Shown here: positions 1 through 7,684 of the stretch, piece after piece
How positions within the stretch are numbered: position 1 is the stretch's first letter
How the letters are laid out: every line of letters starts with the position of its first letter
Source: Palleniella intestinalis
Lineage (GTDB): Bacteria; Bacteroidota; Bacteroidia; Bacteroidales; Bacteroidaceae
Length of the DNA stretch: 64,000 nt
Reading direction: 5' to 3'
Assembly: GCF_013166595.1 (NCBI RefSeq)
Contig: NZ_JABKKG010000003.1
Span: 397,408 to 461,407 of the forward strand
The notes under the pieces: model-generated
Database searches by the model: none
What the model saw: only the letters and a program-made list of their open reading frames with translations
Told to the model about the DNA's origin: nothing
Program-made: the position numbers and the translations under genes

Positions 1-2
1 AT

Positions 3-1022
3 GCCGGAGTCTATTATGTGCAGGAGGCAGGGTCAATGTTCCTTGACAATGTTCTTCGACAGTATGTCCAAGAACCGGTGTGCATGCTTGATCTGTGCGC
101 TGCACCGGGAGGCAAGTCAACATTGGCGCGTGCTGCATTGCCTGAAGGCTCTTTGCTGGTAAGCAATGAACCTGACCACCACCGTGCCAACATCCTTATG
201 GAGAATATGCAGAAACAGGGACATAAGGATGTTTATGTCACAAACAATTATGCAAAGGACTTCAAGTCTGCGAAAATGCAGTTTGATGTCATACTTGCTG
301 ATGTGCCGTGCTCCGGAGAAGGAATGTTCCGCCGTGACGAAGGAGCGATAAAGGAATGGAGCTTGCAGAACGTGCGTAAGTGTGCGGAACTGCAGCGGAG
401 CATAGTCAGTGATATATGGGACTGTCTGCGTCCCGGCGGACTGTTTATATATAGTACCTGTACATTCAATCTACAGGAGGACGAGGAGAATGTCCGTTGG
501 ATAGCGGAAGAGCTTGGAGCAGATATTCTTCCTGTACAGACAAGTCAGGAATGGAAAATCACAGGTTCTCTTCTTGAAGGATTTGATGAGCCTGTCTATC
601 GCTTTATACCCGGAGTTACACGCAGTGAGGGACTGTTTATGTGCGTTTTGCGCAAGCATGGGGAATCGCAGCCCTGTCGCAGACCGATAGAAAAACAGTT
701 GAAACGCCTACGCATACTATCTGACGGCAATCCGAAAGGAGAGCAGAAAGGCAAGTACATCATCCCTGCCCATGCTGAGGCGCTGCTTGCACAATGCCAT
801 AAAGATGATGTCAGAGGTACATCATCAGCGTACCCATCTGTTGAATTGTCGCTTGAAGAGGCTCTGCGCTATCTTCATCGTGAGGCAATAACATTGCCGG
901 CAGATACTCCAAAAGGTTATGTCATTGTAACCTACAAAGGACATAACCTCGGATTCATGAAGAACCTTGGCAATCGCGCCAACAATCTTTATCCTAAAGA
1001 ATGGGCGATACGTAACTTGTAA
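3..1022 (+). CDS. RsmF-type rRNA (cytosine-5-)-methyltransferase, 5' end missing
   Basis: C-terminal part of a NOL1/NOP2/Sun family methyltransferase, which methylates C5 of a cytosine in 16S rRNA using S-adenosylmethionine. The reading frame is open to the left edge, so the true start lies outside; the first codons (AGVYYVQEAGSMF) are the usual motif just before the catalytic core. Visible core motifs are LDLCAAPGGKST (SAM binding), DVPCSGEGMF (one conserved Cys) and STCTFNLQEDEENV (second Cys of the Cys-Cys mechanism). The region after about residue 230 matches the C-terminal extension of RsmF-like proteins. The stop is TAA at 1020-1022. The family assignment is firm; the exact target cytosine is not deducible here. 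Confidence 0.9.
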   Translation, partial: AGVYYVQEAGSMFLDNVLRQYVQEPVCMLDLCAAPGGKSTLARAALPEGSLLVSNEPDHHRANILMENMQKQGHKDVYVTNNYAKDFKSAKMQFDVILADVPCSGEGMFRRDEGAIKEWSLQNVRKCAELQRSIVSDIWDCLRPGGLFIYSTCTFNLQEDEENVRWIAEELGADILPVQTSQEWKITGSLLEGFDEPVYRFIPGVTRSEGLFMCVLRKHGESQPCRRPIEKQLKRLRILSDGNPKGEQKGKYIIPAHAEALLAQCHKDDVRGTSSAYPSVELSLEEALRYLHREAITLPADTPKGYVIVTYKGHNLGFMKNLGNRANNLYPKEWAIRNL

Positions 1023-1227
1023 TATGTTATGGTAAATATGTCAAAGAACGCTTGCAATTTCAATTTCCATTGCTTTTCTAGTGCAAAGGTACAATATTTT
1101 GCAAGCGATTCCAAACATCAATGGGGTACACATGGGGATACACATGTGGGTACATATCCATAAAAGTAAGTTTATGGGATGATTTCATGTATATATTCAA
1201 GACATTTATTGTTTGCTGTAGCTAAAA
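1023..1227. other. Intergenic segment with short repeats and an antisense promoter-like site
   Basis: No gene is visible. It holds a 9-bp inverted repeat (CGCTTGCAA at 1048-1056, TTGCAAGCG at 1099-1107) around a minus-strand TACCTTTG element (1084-1091), then three imperfect 12-bp repeats of the form GGGGTACACAT near 1125-1160. I cannot assign a role. The minus-strand promoter-like site would read into the 3' end of the methyltransferase gene. Confidence 0.35.
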
Positions 1228-1287
1228 ATATTTCCCTGACCTCATCACTTATATGCCTTTAAGAAAGTGACGAAGTCAGGGAAATAT
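1228..1287. terminator. Long hairpin between convergent genes
   Basis: Arms 1228-1250 and 1265-1287 pair over 23 bp with two mismatches, with a 14-nt loop. It lies between the plus-strand methyltransferase and the minus-strand lipoprotein gene, so it probably serves as a bidirectional terminator. Confidence 0.55.
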
Positions 1288-1348
1288 AATTGCTCTGATA
1301 AATAATATAAGACGCAATCTGTTTGTTTGATGTCAGCAGATACAATCT

Positions 1349-1786
1349 TTATCTATGAACAAGAAGGAGTTCGTCTCCACTGTTATCAAACTTCACCCTT
1401 ATGGAATTCTTCCATTTGAAACACCATGTGATTCGCATTGTAATATCTTTGTATGGTGAAACATCCGATTCTGTTTTATTTGGTGTAGCACCCAATTCTT
1501 TGATTGTAATAAAGCGTTCTTCGCCATGTTCACTGAAGCTCCACCTTCCCCACAGTTCATCACCTTGTTGCTCAATAAGACATCTGCCATTGCCCCAGAA
1601 ATAAAAAGATAATTGTCCTGAATCGACCTTCTGCCCATTAATCTCTGTTGCATACCATTCCCCGTAAAAGTCCGTGTTTTCAAGATACACATATTCATCT
1701 TCTTTGTCGCAAGAGACACAGAAGAGCGCCACAAGGACACAGAAAATAATGCGCCGCAAATAAGCTGTATTGCTTTCAAGAACCAT
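1349..1786 (-). CDS. Small lipoprotein, lipocalin-like
   Basis: A 145-residue predicted lipoprotein. After a short N-terminus comes a hydrophobic stretch (IIFCVLVALFCVSC) ending in a lipobox with the lipidated Cys at about residue 26, followed by DKEDE, which suggests outer-membrane anchoring. The mature part has alternating beta-type segments (FYGEWYATEING, GRCLIEQQGDELWGRWSF, EERFITIKELG, KNSIRVKF), the pattern of lipocalin-like small lipoproteins common in Bacteroidales. An overlapping 126-codon open frame on the same strand is a shadow. No partner gene is evident: DUF2442 lies 39 bp upstream on the same strand and may be co-transcribed. Ligand and function are unknown. Confidence 0.75.
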   Translation of the reverse strand: MVLESNTAYLRRIIFCVLVALFCVSCDKEDEYVYLENTDFYGEWYATEINGQKVDSGQLSFYFWGNGRCLIEQQGDELWGRWSFSEHGEERFITIKELGATPNKTESDVSPYKDITMRITWCFKWKNSIRVKFDNSGDELLLVHR

Positions 1787-1825
1787 AATTCAAATTTTAT
1801 GCTTAGAACGATAAAACTACATTAT

Positions 1826-2080
1826 TTATAGTAAGATTCCTGTATGCAACTGTTCTACTGGGAACATCAAATCCCAGTTCTTTCCCCAAACGATATTACC
1901 ACCTTCAATCTTGAATTTCTTGAACAATGCCGGTGTTGCATATTTGTTATACTGCGGATGAGAGTTTTTTTTGAAGAATGATGAAAAATCCAATGTCCTC
2001 TCAATGCCATCATTGAAAGTCAATTTTACAGATAAACCTCCAAGGTAATCTGCCTTTGTGATATATAATAATAGAGCCAT
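1826..2080 (-). CDS. DUF2442 family protein
   Basis: An 84-residue soluble protein with the DUF2442 signature: a strand ending in KLTFNDGIERTLDF, then FKKFKIEGGNIVWGKNWDLMFPVEQL, close to the usual 'F..f.i..g.i.Wp.g.Dl.pE.Ly' ending. DUF2442 genes commonly sit immediately downstream of DUF4160 genes and the pair has toxin-antitoxin-like genetics; the biochemical role is not established. Here only a short DUF4160 C-terminal piece precedes it (2 bp away), so the pair appears broken. The start ATG at 2078-2080 is the only reasonable one. Confidence 0.75.
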   Translation of the reverse strand: MALLLYITKADYLGGLSVKLTFNDGIERTLDFSSFFKKNSHPQYNKYATPALFKKFKIEGGNIVWGKNWDLMFPVEQLHTGILL

Positions 2081-2082
2081 AA

Positions 2083-2223
2083 CTATAATTTTTTCTTAAT
2101 ATTAGTGCATCTGACAACTTTCTTCAAGACAAAAAAGTTAATCCATTTGGAAATAATACTCTTATGATATTTCTGAATGAAAGCTAAAGCTGTTTTTACA
2201 TCTTTTGTCGACAAAGCATCCAT
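2083..2223 (-). pseudogene. DUF4160 C-terminal remnant
   Basis: A 46-codon open frame beginning MDALSTKDVKTALAFIQKYH and ending in KKKL. The pattern 'S.KDVK.ALAFI.KYH..I..KW.NFFV.KKVV' resembles the C-terminal half of DUF4160 proteins, whose genes normally lie directly upstream of DUF2442, as here (2-bp gap). The frame can be followed upstream to an in-frame stop near 2270, but the N-terminal half of the family is absent and the oxidoreductase operon begins soon after. It is probably a decayed gene. Whether the fragment is still translated is unknown. Confidence 0.5.
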
Positions 2224-2328
2224 GTTATGTGCAGCCCGCTTCTTTTTATTCTTTGGATTCTTAGAGCAATGTTTTTCTTAAAGTATTGTCACTTATGGGT
2301 GATAATATCTATTGAGAACAGTTGCGGA

Positions 2329-2871
2329 CTAATCTTTTACGATAATTTCCATCCCTTCGTTTATAGCCTGCATGTTCAGAGGGATGAGTCCGTGATGACG
2401 TTCAGGGAGAGTCTTGTAGAGAGCCTTCTCCAGTCCTTCGAGAGTGACAAGAGGGGCGACTTTCAGCAGACCGCCCAGCACAATCATGTTGAATACTTTC
2501 GGGTTTTTAAGTTCCGCAGCTTTGTCCATGGCATTTATGCGATAAATGCTTATGTCGTCGCGTTGTGGCGGGCTGATTACTCCAAAGTTGTCATAAATGA
2601 GTATTCCGCCCGGTTTCACACGCGCTTGGAACTTGTCCAATGACGGCTGGTTAAGCACGATGGCGATGTCGTAGTTGCTCAATATAGGTGAGGCAATCTG
2701 CTTGTCAGAGATTACGACAGTGACATTTGCCGTGCCACCGCGCTGTTCCGGTCCGTAGGCCGGCATCCATGTCACCTCTTTTCCCTCCATAAGTCCGGAG
2801 TAGGCAAGTATCTTTCCCATTGATAGGACACCCTGACCTCCAAAACCTGCTATGATGATTTCCGTTTTCAT
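2329..2871 (-). CDS. 2-oxoacid:ferredoxin oxidoreductase, gamma subunit
   Basis: The 180-residue gamma subunit (POR_N/gamma family) of a ferredoxin-dependent 2-oxoacid oxidoreductase. The N-terminus TEIIIAGFGGQGVLSMGKIL and the segment MPAYGPEQRGGTANVTVVIS are hallmark sequences of this subunit. It is the last gene of a five-gene minus-strand operon: small TPR-like protein, ferredoxin-like delta, alpha, beta, gamma, with 28 bp separating it from beta. The complex oxidatively decarboxylates a 2-oxoacid to acyl-CoA plus CO2 with reduction of ferredoxin, in the cytoplasm. The subunit arrangement resembles VOR/KOR enzymes; the preferred substrate (branched-chain 2-oxoacid or 2-oxoglutarate) cannot be settled from sequence. 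Confidence 0.92.
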   Translation of the reverse strand: MKTEIIIAGFGGQGVLSMGKILAYSGLMEGKEVTWMPAYGPEQRGGTANVTVVISDKQIASPILSNYDIAIVLNQPSLDKFQARVKPGGILIYDNFGVISPPQRDDISIYRINAMDKAAELKNPKVFNMIVLGGLLKVAPLVTLEGLEKALYKTLPERHHGLIPLNMQAINEGMEIIVKD

Positions 2872-2899
2872 GTTTTACTGTTTTTGTTTTGACAACCGT

Positions 2900-3685
2900 T
2901 TATGTCCTGTCTTTCAGGTCTCCTTTCGGATAGTATGGGAACATATTCTCCACCATCCATTCGTTTGCCTTTACAGGTGACATTTTCCATCCACTGCTGC
3001 ATGTGGAGACAATCTCCACAAGTGAGGAGCCTTTGCCTGCCATAGAGGCCTCAAAAGCCTTGCGTATGGCAGCCTTTGCCTTACGTATTGACGGTGCAGA
3101 CTCTACGGACTGTCGGCTGACATAGCATGTGCCCTCCAATGTCGCGGCAATCTCTGTGATGCGCAGAGGGTAGCCATGCATCTCAGGGTCACGGCCGTAT
3201 GGGCATGTCGATGTCTTCTGTCCGATGAGTGTGGTAGGAGCCATCTGTCCTCCGGTCATGCCGTAGATGGCGTTGTTGATGAAGATTATCGTGATGTTCT
3301 CGCCACGGTTGAGAGCATGGATAGTCTCCGCTGTGCCGATGCAGGCAAGGTCACCGTCCCCCTGGTAAGTGAAGACAAGGCGATCGTTCCACAAGCGTTT
3401 GATGCCGGTGGCGACAGCCGGTGCGCGTCCGTGGGCAGCCTCCTGCCAGTCGATGTCAAGGTATTTGTATGCAAACACGGCACATCCCACAGGGCAGACC
3501 CCTATGGTCTTTTCCTCCATGTGCATCTCCTCAATCATTTCTGCGACCAGCTTATGCACCACACCGTGGGAACATCCCGGGCAATAGTGCATGGGAGTGT
3601 CGTTCATCAGTGACGGTCTCTGATATACAATGTTTTCAGAAGTCATTTCTTTCATGTGCTTGTTTTGTTCTTCTATGGCAGTCAT
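2900..3685 (-). CDS. 2-oxoacid:ferredoxin oxidoreductase, beta (TPP-binding) subunit
   Basis: A 261-residue beta subunit. It carries the thiamine diphosphate/Mg motif GDGDLACIG (residues 109-117) followed by NN at 137-138, and an early CPGCSHG motif (35-41) typical of these subunits. MTGGQMAPTT is the conserved segment near the cofactor. Its start overlaps the end of the alpha gene by 4 nt (3682-3685), so the two are translationally coupled. It forms the catalytic centre together with the alpha subunit. Confidence 0.92.
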   Translation of the reverse strand: MTAIEEQNKHMKEMTSENIVYQRPSLMNDTPMHYCPGCSHGVVHKLVAEMIEEMHMEEKTIGVCPVGCAVFAYKYLDIDWQEAAHGRAPAVATGIKRLWNDRLVFTYQGDGDLACIGTAETIHALNRGENITIIFINNAIYGMTGGQMAPTTLIGQKTSTCPYGRDPEMHGYPLRITEIAATLEGTCYVSRQSVESAPSIRKAKAAIRKAFEASMAGKGSSLVEIVSTCSSGWKMSPVKANEWMVENMFPYYPKGDLKDRT

Positions 3686-4827
3686 CGGTTCAGTCCTCCA
3701 ATAAAGTTCTTTAATGCTTCGGCTATCTCGTCTGGTTCAGGCACCACTCCTCCCATGCGTCCGAAATGCTTTATCGGCATGGCGTCATGTATGGCAAGGC
3801 GCACATCCTCTATCATCTGACCGCCGTTTATCTCTGCGCACAGCACACCTTTCACCATGTTTTCCCCATTTGGAGTCTGTTTTGTGCAGAGAGCTTCAAG
3901 CTCTTTGTACGGATAAGGCCACAGGGTTATCGGACGGAAAAGTCCGGCTTTGATGCCCTCTTTCCGCAGTTCGTCGATGGCGGTGACGGCAAGTCGGGCT
4001 GAGATGCCAAATGCTGCGATAATGTATTCCGCATCATCGGTCATGTATGTCTCGCATCTTGTCTCATTCTCCTGAATGGTTCGGTACTTCTCCTGCATTC
4101 TCAGGTTACGTTCCTCCATGACCTCAGGAGTCTGCTCCAGTGAGGTGATGATGTTCGGTTGCCTGTCCTTTGGCCTGCCGGTTGCAGCCCAAGGGCAACG
4201 CTCGCGTATCTCTTCTTCAGTCCAACGTGGCTGATAGGGTGGGAGAACACACTTCTCCATCATCTGTCCGATGACACCGTCGCAGAGAATCATGCCCACA
4301 CAGCGGTACTTGAATGCCAAGTCAAAGATGAGCGGAACGAAGTCTGCCATCTCCTGGACGGTGGACGGTGCGAGGACGATGCATCGGTAGTCGCCGTTTC
4401 CGCCGCCGCGTGTCATCTGTGTGTAGTCCGCTTGTGACGGCTGTATGGTGCCCAGACCCGGGCCACCGCGTGAGACATCAATCACCACGCCCGGTATCTC
4501 GCAGCCTGCCATGTAGGAGATGCCCTCCTGCATGAGTGCTATGCCCGGTGACGATGAGGATGTGAATGCGCGCTTTCCTGCTCCCGCTGCACCGTAGACC
4601 ATATTGATTGATGCCGTCTCTGACTCAGCCTGCACCACAGCCATGCCGGTCGTTTCCCAAGGCTTCAGCATTGCCAGTGTCTCTATGATTTCACTTTGCG
4701 GAGTGATAGGATAGCCGAAGAAACCGTCGACTCCGCAGCGTATTGCCGCGTGGGCGATAGCCTCATTACCTTTTAGGAGCATCACTTCTCCTTCTGTATG
4801 TTTCATGTCATTTGCCATAATCTTCAA
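3682..4827 (-). CDS. vorB: 2-oxoacid:ferredoxin oxidoreductase, alpha subunit (VorB/KorA type)
   Basis: A 381-residue alpha subunit containing the pyrimidine-binding region (GYPITPQSEI near residue 40; QAESETASINMVYGAAGAGKRAFT; TSSSSPGIALMQEGISYMAG). The length and sequence style match proteins usually annotated as 3-methyl-2-oxobutanoate dehydrogenase subunit VorB, although KorA is an equally reasonable name. It overlaps both neighbours by 4 nt (4824-4827 with the ferredoxin-like gene, 3682-3685 with beta), as expected for a stoichiometric complex. Confidence 0.9.
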   Translation of the reverse strand: MKIMANDMKHTEGEVMLLKGNEAIAHAAIRCGVDGFFGYPITPQSEIIETLAMLKPWETTGMAVVQAESETASINMVYGAAGAGKRAFTSSSSPGIALMQEGISYMAGCEIPGVVIDVSRGGPGLGTIQPSQADYTQMTRGGGNGDYRCIVLAPSTVQEMADFVPLIFDLAFKYRCVGMILCDGVIGQMMEKCVLPPYQPRWTEEEIRERCPWAATGRPKDRQPNIITSLEQTPEVMEERNLRMQEKYRTIQENETRCETYMTDDAEYIIAAFGISARLAVTAIDELRKEGIKAGLFRPITLWPYPYKELEALCTKQTPNGENMVKGVLCAEINGGQMIEDVRLAIHDAMPIKHFGRMGGVVPEPDEIAEALKNFIGGLNR

Positions 4828-5051
4828 TCCTCAATTTTCTTTTTATAGACTGTTATACAACCGTCAGGGCAGACGATACCGCATGAGGCGCAGCCGATGC
4901 AGCTGTCGTTTATGGCTTCTGCATACGGATAGCCGCAGGCGTTGACTTTCTTGCTCATGGCGATAACTCCTTTCGGACAGGCAGCAGCGCATAGTGCGCA
5001 ACCCTTGCATCTGTCCTTGTTCACCTCTATGGCACCGATAATCTTACTCAT
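4824..5051 (-). CDS. 2x[4Fe-4S] ferredoxin-like delta subunit
   Basis: A 75-residue bacterial-type ferredoxin with two CxxCxxCxxxCP clusters: Cys 15, 18, 21, 25 and Cys 51, 54, 57, 61. It is encoded directly ahead of the alpha subunit with a 4-nt overlap and most likely transfers electrons from the TPP centre to free ferredoxin. It probably corresponds to the delta subunit of VOR/KOR complexes. Confidence 0.92.
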   Translation of the reverse strand: MSKIIGAIEVNKDRCKGCALCAAACPKGVIAMSKKVNACGYPYAEAINDSCIGCASCGIVCPDGCITVYKKKIED

Positions 5052-5084
5052 TGTTCTGTTGGTTTTAGGTTTCTGGTGTGGTGA

Positions 5085-5264
5085 TTACGGGTTATACATA
5101 TCTTTATTGTAGAACTCGATAATCTCCATCAGCATTTTTCTTGCGTGAACGGCAGGCGACTCGCTGTCAAGGTCTATGGCTTCCTGATAACAGTTGAGTG
5201 CCCCTTGCCAGTCCTGGCGCTTTCTGCGGAGGTTCCCCTCCTTATACCATTCTTCTGCATTCAT
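5085..5264 (-). CDS. Small TPR-like protein leading the oxidoreductase operon
   Basis: A 59-codon gene, short enough to be missed by length cut-offs. It begins MNAEEWYKEGNLRRKRQDWQ and continues into GALNCYQEAIDLDSESPAV, a classic single tetratricopeptide unit (W-x-x-G-N/Y-A-x-x-C/Y-A-I-x-L-D-P pattern), then a second amphipathic helix ending at YNKDMYNP. It lies 33 bp upstream of the ferredoxin-like gene on the same strand, with a TATCTTTG promoter element 95 nt ahead of its ATG, so it should be the first gene of the operon. The function is unknown; an assembly or docking role for the complex is an inference from position only. Confidence 0.7.
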   Translation of the reverse strand: MNAEEWYKEGNLRRKRQDWQGALNCYQEAIDLDSESPAVHARKMLMEIIEFYNKDMYNP

Positions 5265-5359
5265 GATATTGTATAATGTGTTTTTGCAGTATGTACATTG
5301 CTGTTGCTGCGGAATGCCTCATCAGCATGTACTCTATGCTTGGTTTGATTGTCACGGTG

Positions 5360-5367
5360 CAAAGATA
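5360..5367 (-). promoter_or_regulatory. -7 element TATCTTTG of the oxidoreductase operon
   Basis: On the minus strand the sequence reads TATCTTTG, a match to the Bacteroidetes TAnnTTTG element, about 95 nt upstream of the TPR-like gene. Confidence 0.5.
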
Positions 5368-5605
5368 AAGATTAAAACAGAAAGGACATTTGAATGTTCG
5401 TTCTATTTTAGATATTTTAAGCGTAATAAACATGAAAATGCGCACACCGCTTGGTGAGTGTGCAATGGAAAGGATGACATGGCTGTGTTCTGACTTTATG
5501 GCCGGATTGTTAGTCATGGAGAATGGTCTTTTTATTCAGGTTGGCAGGATATATGGAATTGCTGATGTGTCTCTCTTATGTGAGTTTGCCAATGTTAGTA
5601 TGGTT
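5368..5605. other. Intergenic, nothing recognised
   Basis: Lies between the oxidoreductase promoter and intergenic element copy 1. An 87-codon plus-strand frame (5390-5653) runs through it and into the repeat element; it has no recognisable motif and no promoter, and I do not call it a gene. Confidence 0.4.
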
Positions 5606-5966
5606 TTAGAAAACTCGGGGCTCAAAGTGCCATATAAATTGCGTAGAAAATAAAAATAGGAAGAAACTTTCAAAAAAAACGATATTTTTTTAGTTTCATG
5701 TAATTAGTTGTAATACAGTGCTTTATAATGGGTGGTACAGGTTTTTCTATATGCCATTTTTGCGAAAGGTTACCTTTCATAAGGTCAAAGGTAATCTTTT
5801 ACATTATGTAAAGTAACCTTTGACAGTGCAGATGATAGCTTTTTCCGATGTTTTTGCCATGAAAAAATGTCATAAAATGCCATGAACAGCAATTATAAAT
5901 GCAGGTAATGCTGTTTTTGATGGTGTAGTGTCTCATGTTTGGACATGAAATATTAGAAAACTCATG
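5606..5966. repeat. Intergenic element, copy 1 of 3 (TTAGAAAACTC ends)
   Basis: Bounded by direct repeats TTAGAAAACTC at 5606 and 5953 (347 bp apart). The inside has the same order as copies at 31843 and 46576: a GCGTAGAAAA...AAACTTTC segment, a block of three AAAGGTTACC-like units (about 5764-5826), then short palindromes around CATGAACAG and CATGAAA, then the closing TTAGAAAACTCATG. It has no open frame of note. Confidence 0.6.
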
Positions 5967-6225
5967 ACATGCTTTTGTAATTTTTTTTCATACTAAAGCC
6001 GGATGCAAATGGGAATGCATGCGGATTAATACAGATTCTGAAGATTTCTTTTCCGCCAAAATATTTAACATGAATTTGACGAATTACTGCTGTACATTAG
6101 TATTCCTAATCAATTGGAATTCGTTGGACTCAAGTTAATATTCATGTGGTTTGTACAGACTTTTTTGCTCCATAATATTTTTAATAGGTACGATTCGTGT
6201 TTGATTTTAGAAAGTTTGGAGCATA

Positions 6226-6261
6226 AAAAAACGTATAATCCGTTTGGGACTATACGTTTTT
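6226..6261 (-). terminator. Rho-independent terminator of the RidA gene
   Basis: Hairpin with arms AAAAACGTATAATCC and GGGACTATACGTTTTT, just past the RidA stop codon on the minus strand, followed by a T-run in that direction. Confidence 0.75.
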
Positions 6262-6281
6262 GTAGAGTTTTTTTATGCGTC

Positions 6282-6656
6282 TTATCGTGCGGCGATGCAC
6301 TCAACCTCAACGAGTACGCCCTTAGGCAGAGCTTTCACGGCAACGGCGGAGCGTGCAGGGAACGGCTCTGTGAAGAATGTGGCATAAACCTCGTTCATTG
6401 CTGCGAAATCGTTCATGTCAGCCATGAACACTGTTGTCTTCACAACATTTGCGAGTGTCAGTCCGGCAGCCTCCATAATTGCCTTTGCGTTTGTGAGAGC
6501 CTGCTGTGTCTGCTCCTTTATGCCGCCTTCAACGACGTTGCCTGTTGCAGGGTCGAGTGGAATCTGTCCTGATGCGAAAACCATGCCGTTGACCTCAATT
6601 GCCTGGCTGTATGGACCGATGGCAGCAGGAGCTTTGTCTGTGTGTAATGCTTTCAT
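6282..6656 (-). CDS. ridA: RidA family enamine/imine deaminase
   Basis: A 124-residue RidA (YjgF/YER057c/UK114) protein. It hydrolyses reactive 2-aminoacrylate and related enamine/imine intermediates made by PLP enzymes such as threonine/serine dehydratases, protecting other PLP enzymes in the cytoplasm. Seen here: APAAIGPYSQAI near the N-terminus, ASGQIPLDP, and FPARSAVAV with the substrate-carboxylate-binding Arg at about residue 102; the C-terminal GVLVEVECIA is also typical. I place the start at the internal ATG (6654-6656), not the longer upstream frame, because family members begin close to this point and a TATCTTTG promoter (6689-6696) lies just upstream. Threonine ammonia-lyase, a source of its substrate, is encoded 1 kb away but in a separate unit. 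Confidence 0.92.
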   Translation of the reverse strand: MKALHTDKAPAAIGPYSQAIEVNGMVFASGQIPLDPATGNVVEGGIKEQTQQALTNAKAIMEAAGLTLANVVKTTVFMADMNDFAAMNEVYATFFTEPFPARSAVAVKALPKGVLVEVECIAAR

Positions 6657-6688
6657 ATGTAACTTGCTTAATTTGTTGGTTGGTGTTG

Positions 6689-6696
6689 CAAAGATA
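6689..6696 (-). promoter_or_regulatory. -7 element TATCTTTG of ridA
   Basis: A minus-strand TAnnTTTG match 33 nt upstream of the chosen RidA start; it excludes the upstream alternative starts. Confidence 0.55.
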
Positions 6697-6809
6697 GTAC
6701 TTTTTTGGGAAAATACCAAATAAAGGACGCATGAAAGTTAGATAGTGAGAAAAAAGCACTATAAACGCAAAAAAAATGTTCGATTATTTGCGAATACGGA
6801 AAAAAGAAG

Positions 6810-6817
6810 TAACTTTG
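6810..6817 (+). promoter_or_regulatory. -7 element TAACTTTG of higBA
   Basis: TAACTTTG on the plus strand 20 nt before the HigB ATG, giving a very short leader. HigBA pairs usually repress this promoter through HigA, but I could not identify an operator palindrome. Confidence 0.55.
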
Positions 6818-6836
6818 CAAAAAGAAACGGAAAGAT

Positions 6837-7154
6837 ATGATTATTGAATTTGACAAGGATTATTTGTACGAACTATATACGGAAGGTAAGGCAAGAGACA
6901 AGAAGCACCGCTACCAACCTGAAGTTGTAAGAGGATATCAAAAGGTTGTCTTCGTACTTTCCTCTGCAAATGCCGTTACAGACTTGTTCCGAAATAATGC
7001 ACTGAATTATGAGATGCTGAGAGGAGACAAGAAGGGGATTTCATCGGTACGCATAAACAAGCAGTATCGCCTTGAGTTCACCGTCAGGGATGTTATGAAC
7101 GAGCAAATAATTACTGTCTGCCGTTTGCTTGACATTAGTAACCATTACAAATAA
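6837..7154 (+). CDS. higB: HigB-like toxin (RelE/ParE fold)
   Basis: A 105-residue protein of the plasmid-maintenance killer (HigB) family, ribosome-dependent mRNA endonucleases. Visible family features are an N-terminal strand MIIEFDKDYL, the middle segment NALNYEMLRGDKKGISSVRINKQYRLEF (the last half is the conserved 'S.R.n..yRl.f' core), and a C-terminal ICRLLDISNHY-type ending. The gene order toxin then antitoxin is the HigBA arrangement, with the antitoxin ATG only 4 nt after the toxin stop. A longer N-terminal region than minimal HigB (KARDKKHRYQPEVVRGYQK) is seen in many Bacteroidetes versions. The target specificity is unknown. Confidence 0.85.
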   Translation: MIIEFDKDYLYELYTEGKARDKKHRYQPEVVRGYQKVVFVLSSANAVTDLFRNNALNYEMLRGDKKGISSVRINKQYRLEFTVRDVMNEQIITVCRLLDISNHYK

Positions 7155-7158
7155 ACTT

Positions 7159-7497
7159 ATGGATATGGAGACAAAAAAGACTTACGCACCGCATGAGCTG
7201 CGACCATCCACGCCTATACATCCGGGAGAGATATTGAGAGACGAGTTGGAGGCGCGCGATATGTCGCAAAGAAGATTTGCAGATATTATAGGTGTTTCTT
7301 ATTCTGTGCTCAATGAGGTGATAAACGGCAAACGCTCTATTACTACCGAATATGCACTGAAGATAGAGGCGGCAACGGACATACCTGCTTATATTTGGGT
7401 GAATATGCAGACAGCTTACAATATGCACACTGCACGGCGTGACCGCAAGTTGTCTGTGATTCTTGATAAAATCCGTAAGTCGGTTGCGGTGCTTTAG
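7159..7497 (+). CDS. higA: HigA-like antitoxin (XRE-type HTH)
   Basis: A 112-residue HigA family antitoxin. It begins with the characteristic IHPGEILRDELEARDMS, followed by a helix-turn-helix (RRFADIIGVSYSVLNEVINGKRSIT) and the conserved TEYALKIEAATDIPAYIWVNMQTAYN. It neutralises the upstream HigB and normally autoregulates the operon. I chose the ATG at 7159; an upstream ATG at 7129 would overlap the toxin gene and adds residues outside the family. Confidence 0.88.
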   Translation: MDMETKKTYAPHELRPSTPIHPGEILRDELEARDMSQRRFADIIGVSYSVLNEVINGKRSITTEYALKIEAATDIPAYIWVNMQTAYNMHTARRDRKLSVILDKIRKSVAVL

Positions 7498-7556
7498 CCG
7501 GTCAGCCGGTCAACTATGGATAATGAGCAATGTTGAAAGGACAATATTTGGCACGA

Positions 7557-7602
7557 AAAACAGCGAGTGGAAGGTGATTACATGCCTTTCACTCGCTGTT
7601 TT
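7557..7602. terminator. Bidirectional terminator between higA and threonine ammonia-lyase
   Basis: Arms AAAACAGCGAGTGGAAGG and CCTTTCACTCGCTGTTTT flank a 10-nt loop; T-rich on one side and A-rich on the other, between convergent genes. Confidence 0.8.
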
Positions 7603-7684
7603 GTCTACTAATTTTATCCCTCATTTTATTTATATGCTTGGTGTCGAATATTTTAATGAGGTCGTTTTGTGATATTTTTTGTTG

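Noticed and set aside
1399-1779. 126-codon minus-strand frame inside the lipoprotein gene
   Set aside because: It is a frame-shifted shadow of the lipoprotein, which has the lipobox and beta pattern.
2227-2643. 138-codon plus-strand frame opposite the gamma subunit gene
   Set aside because: Shadow of the oxidoreductase gamma subunit on the other strand.
5390-5653. 87-codon plus-strand frame between the oxidoreductase operon and the first intergenic element
   Set aside because: No motif, no promoter, and its 3' end lies in the repeat element; the composition is not gene-like.
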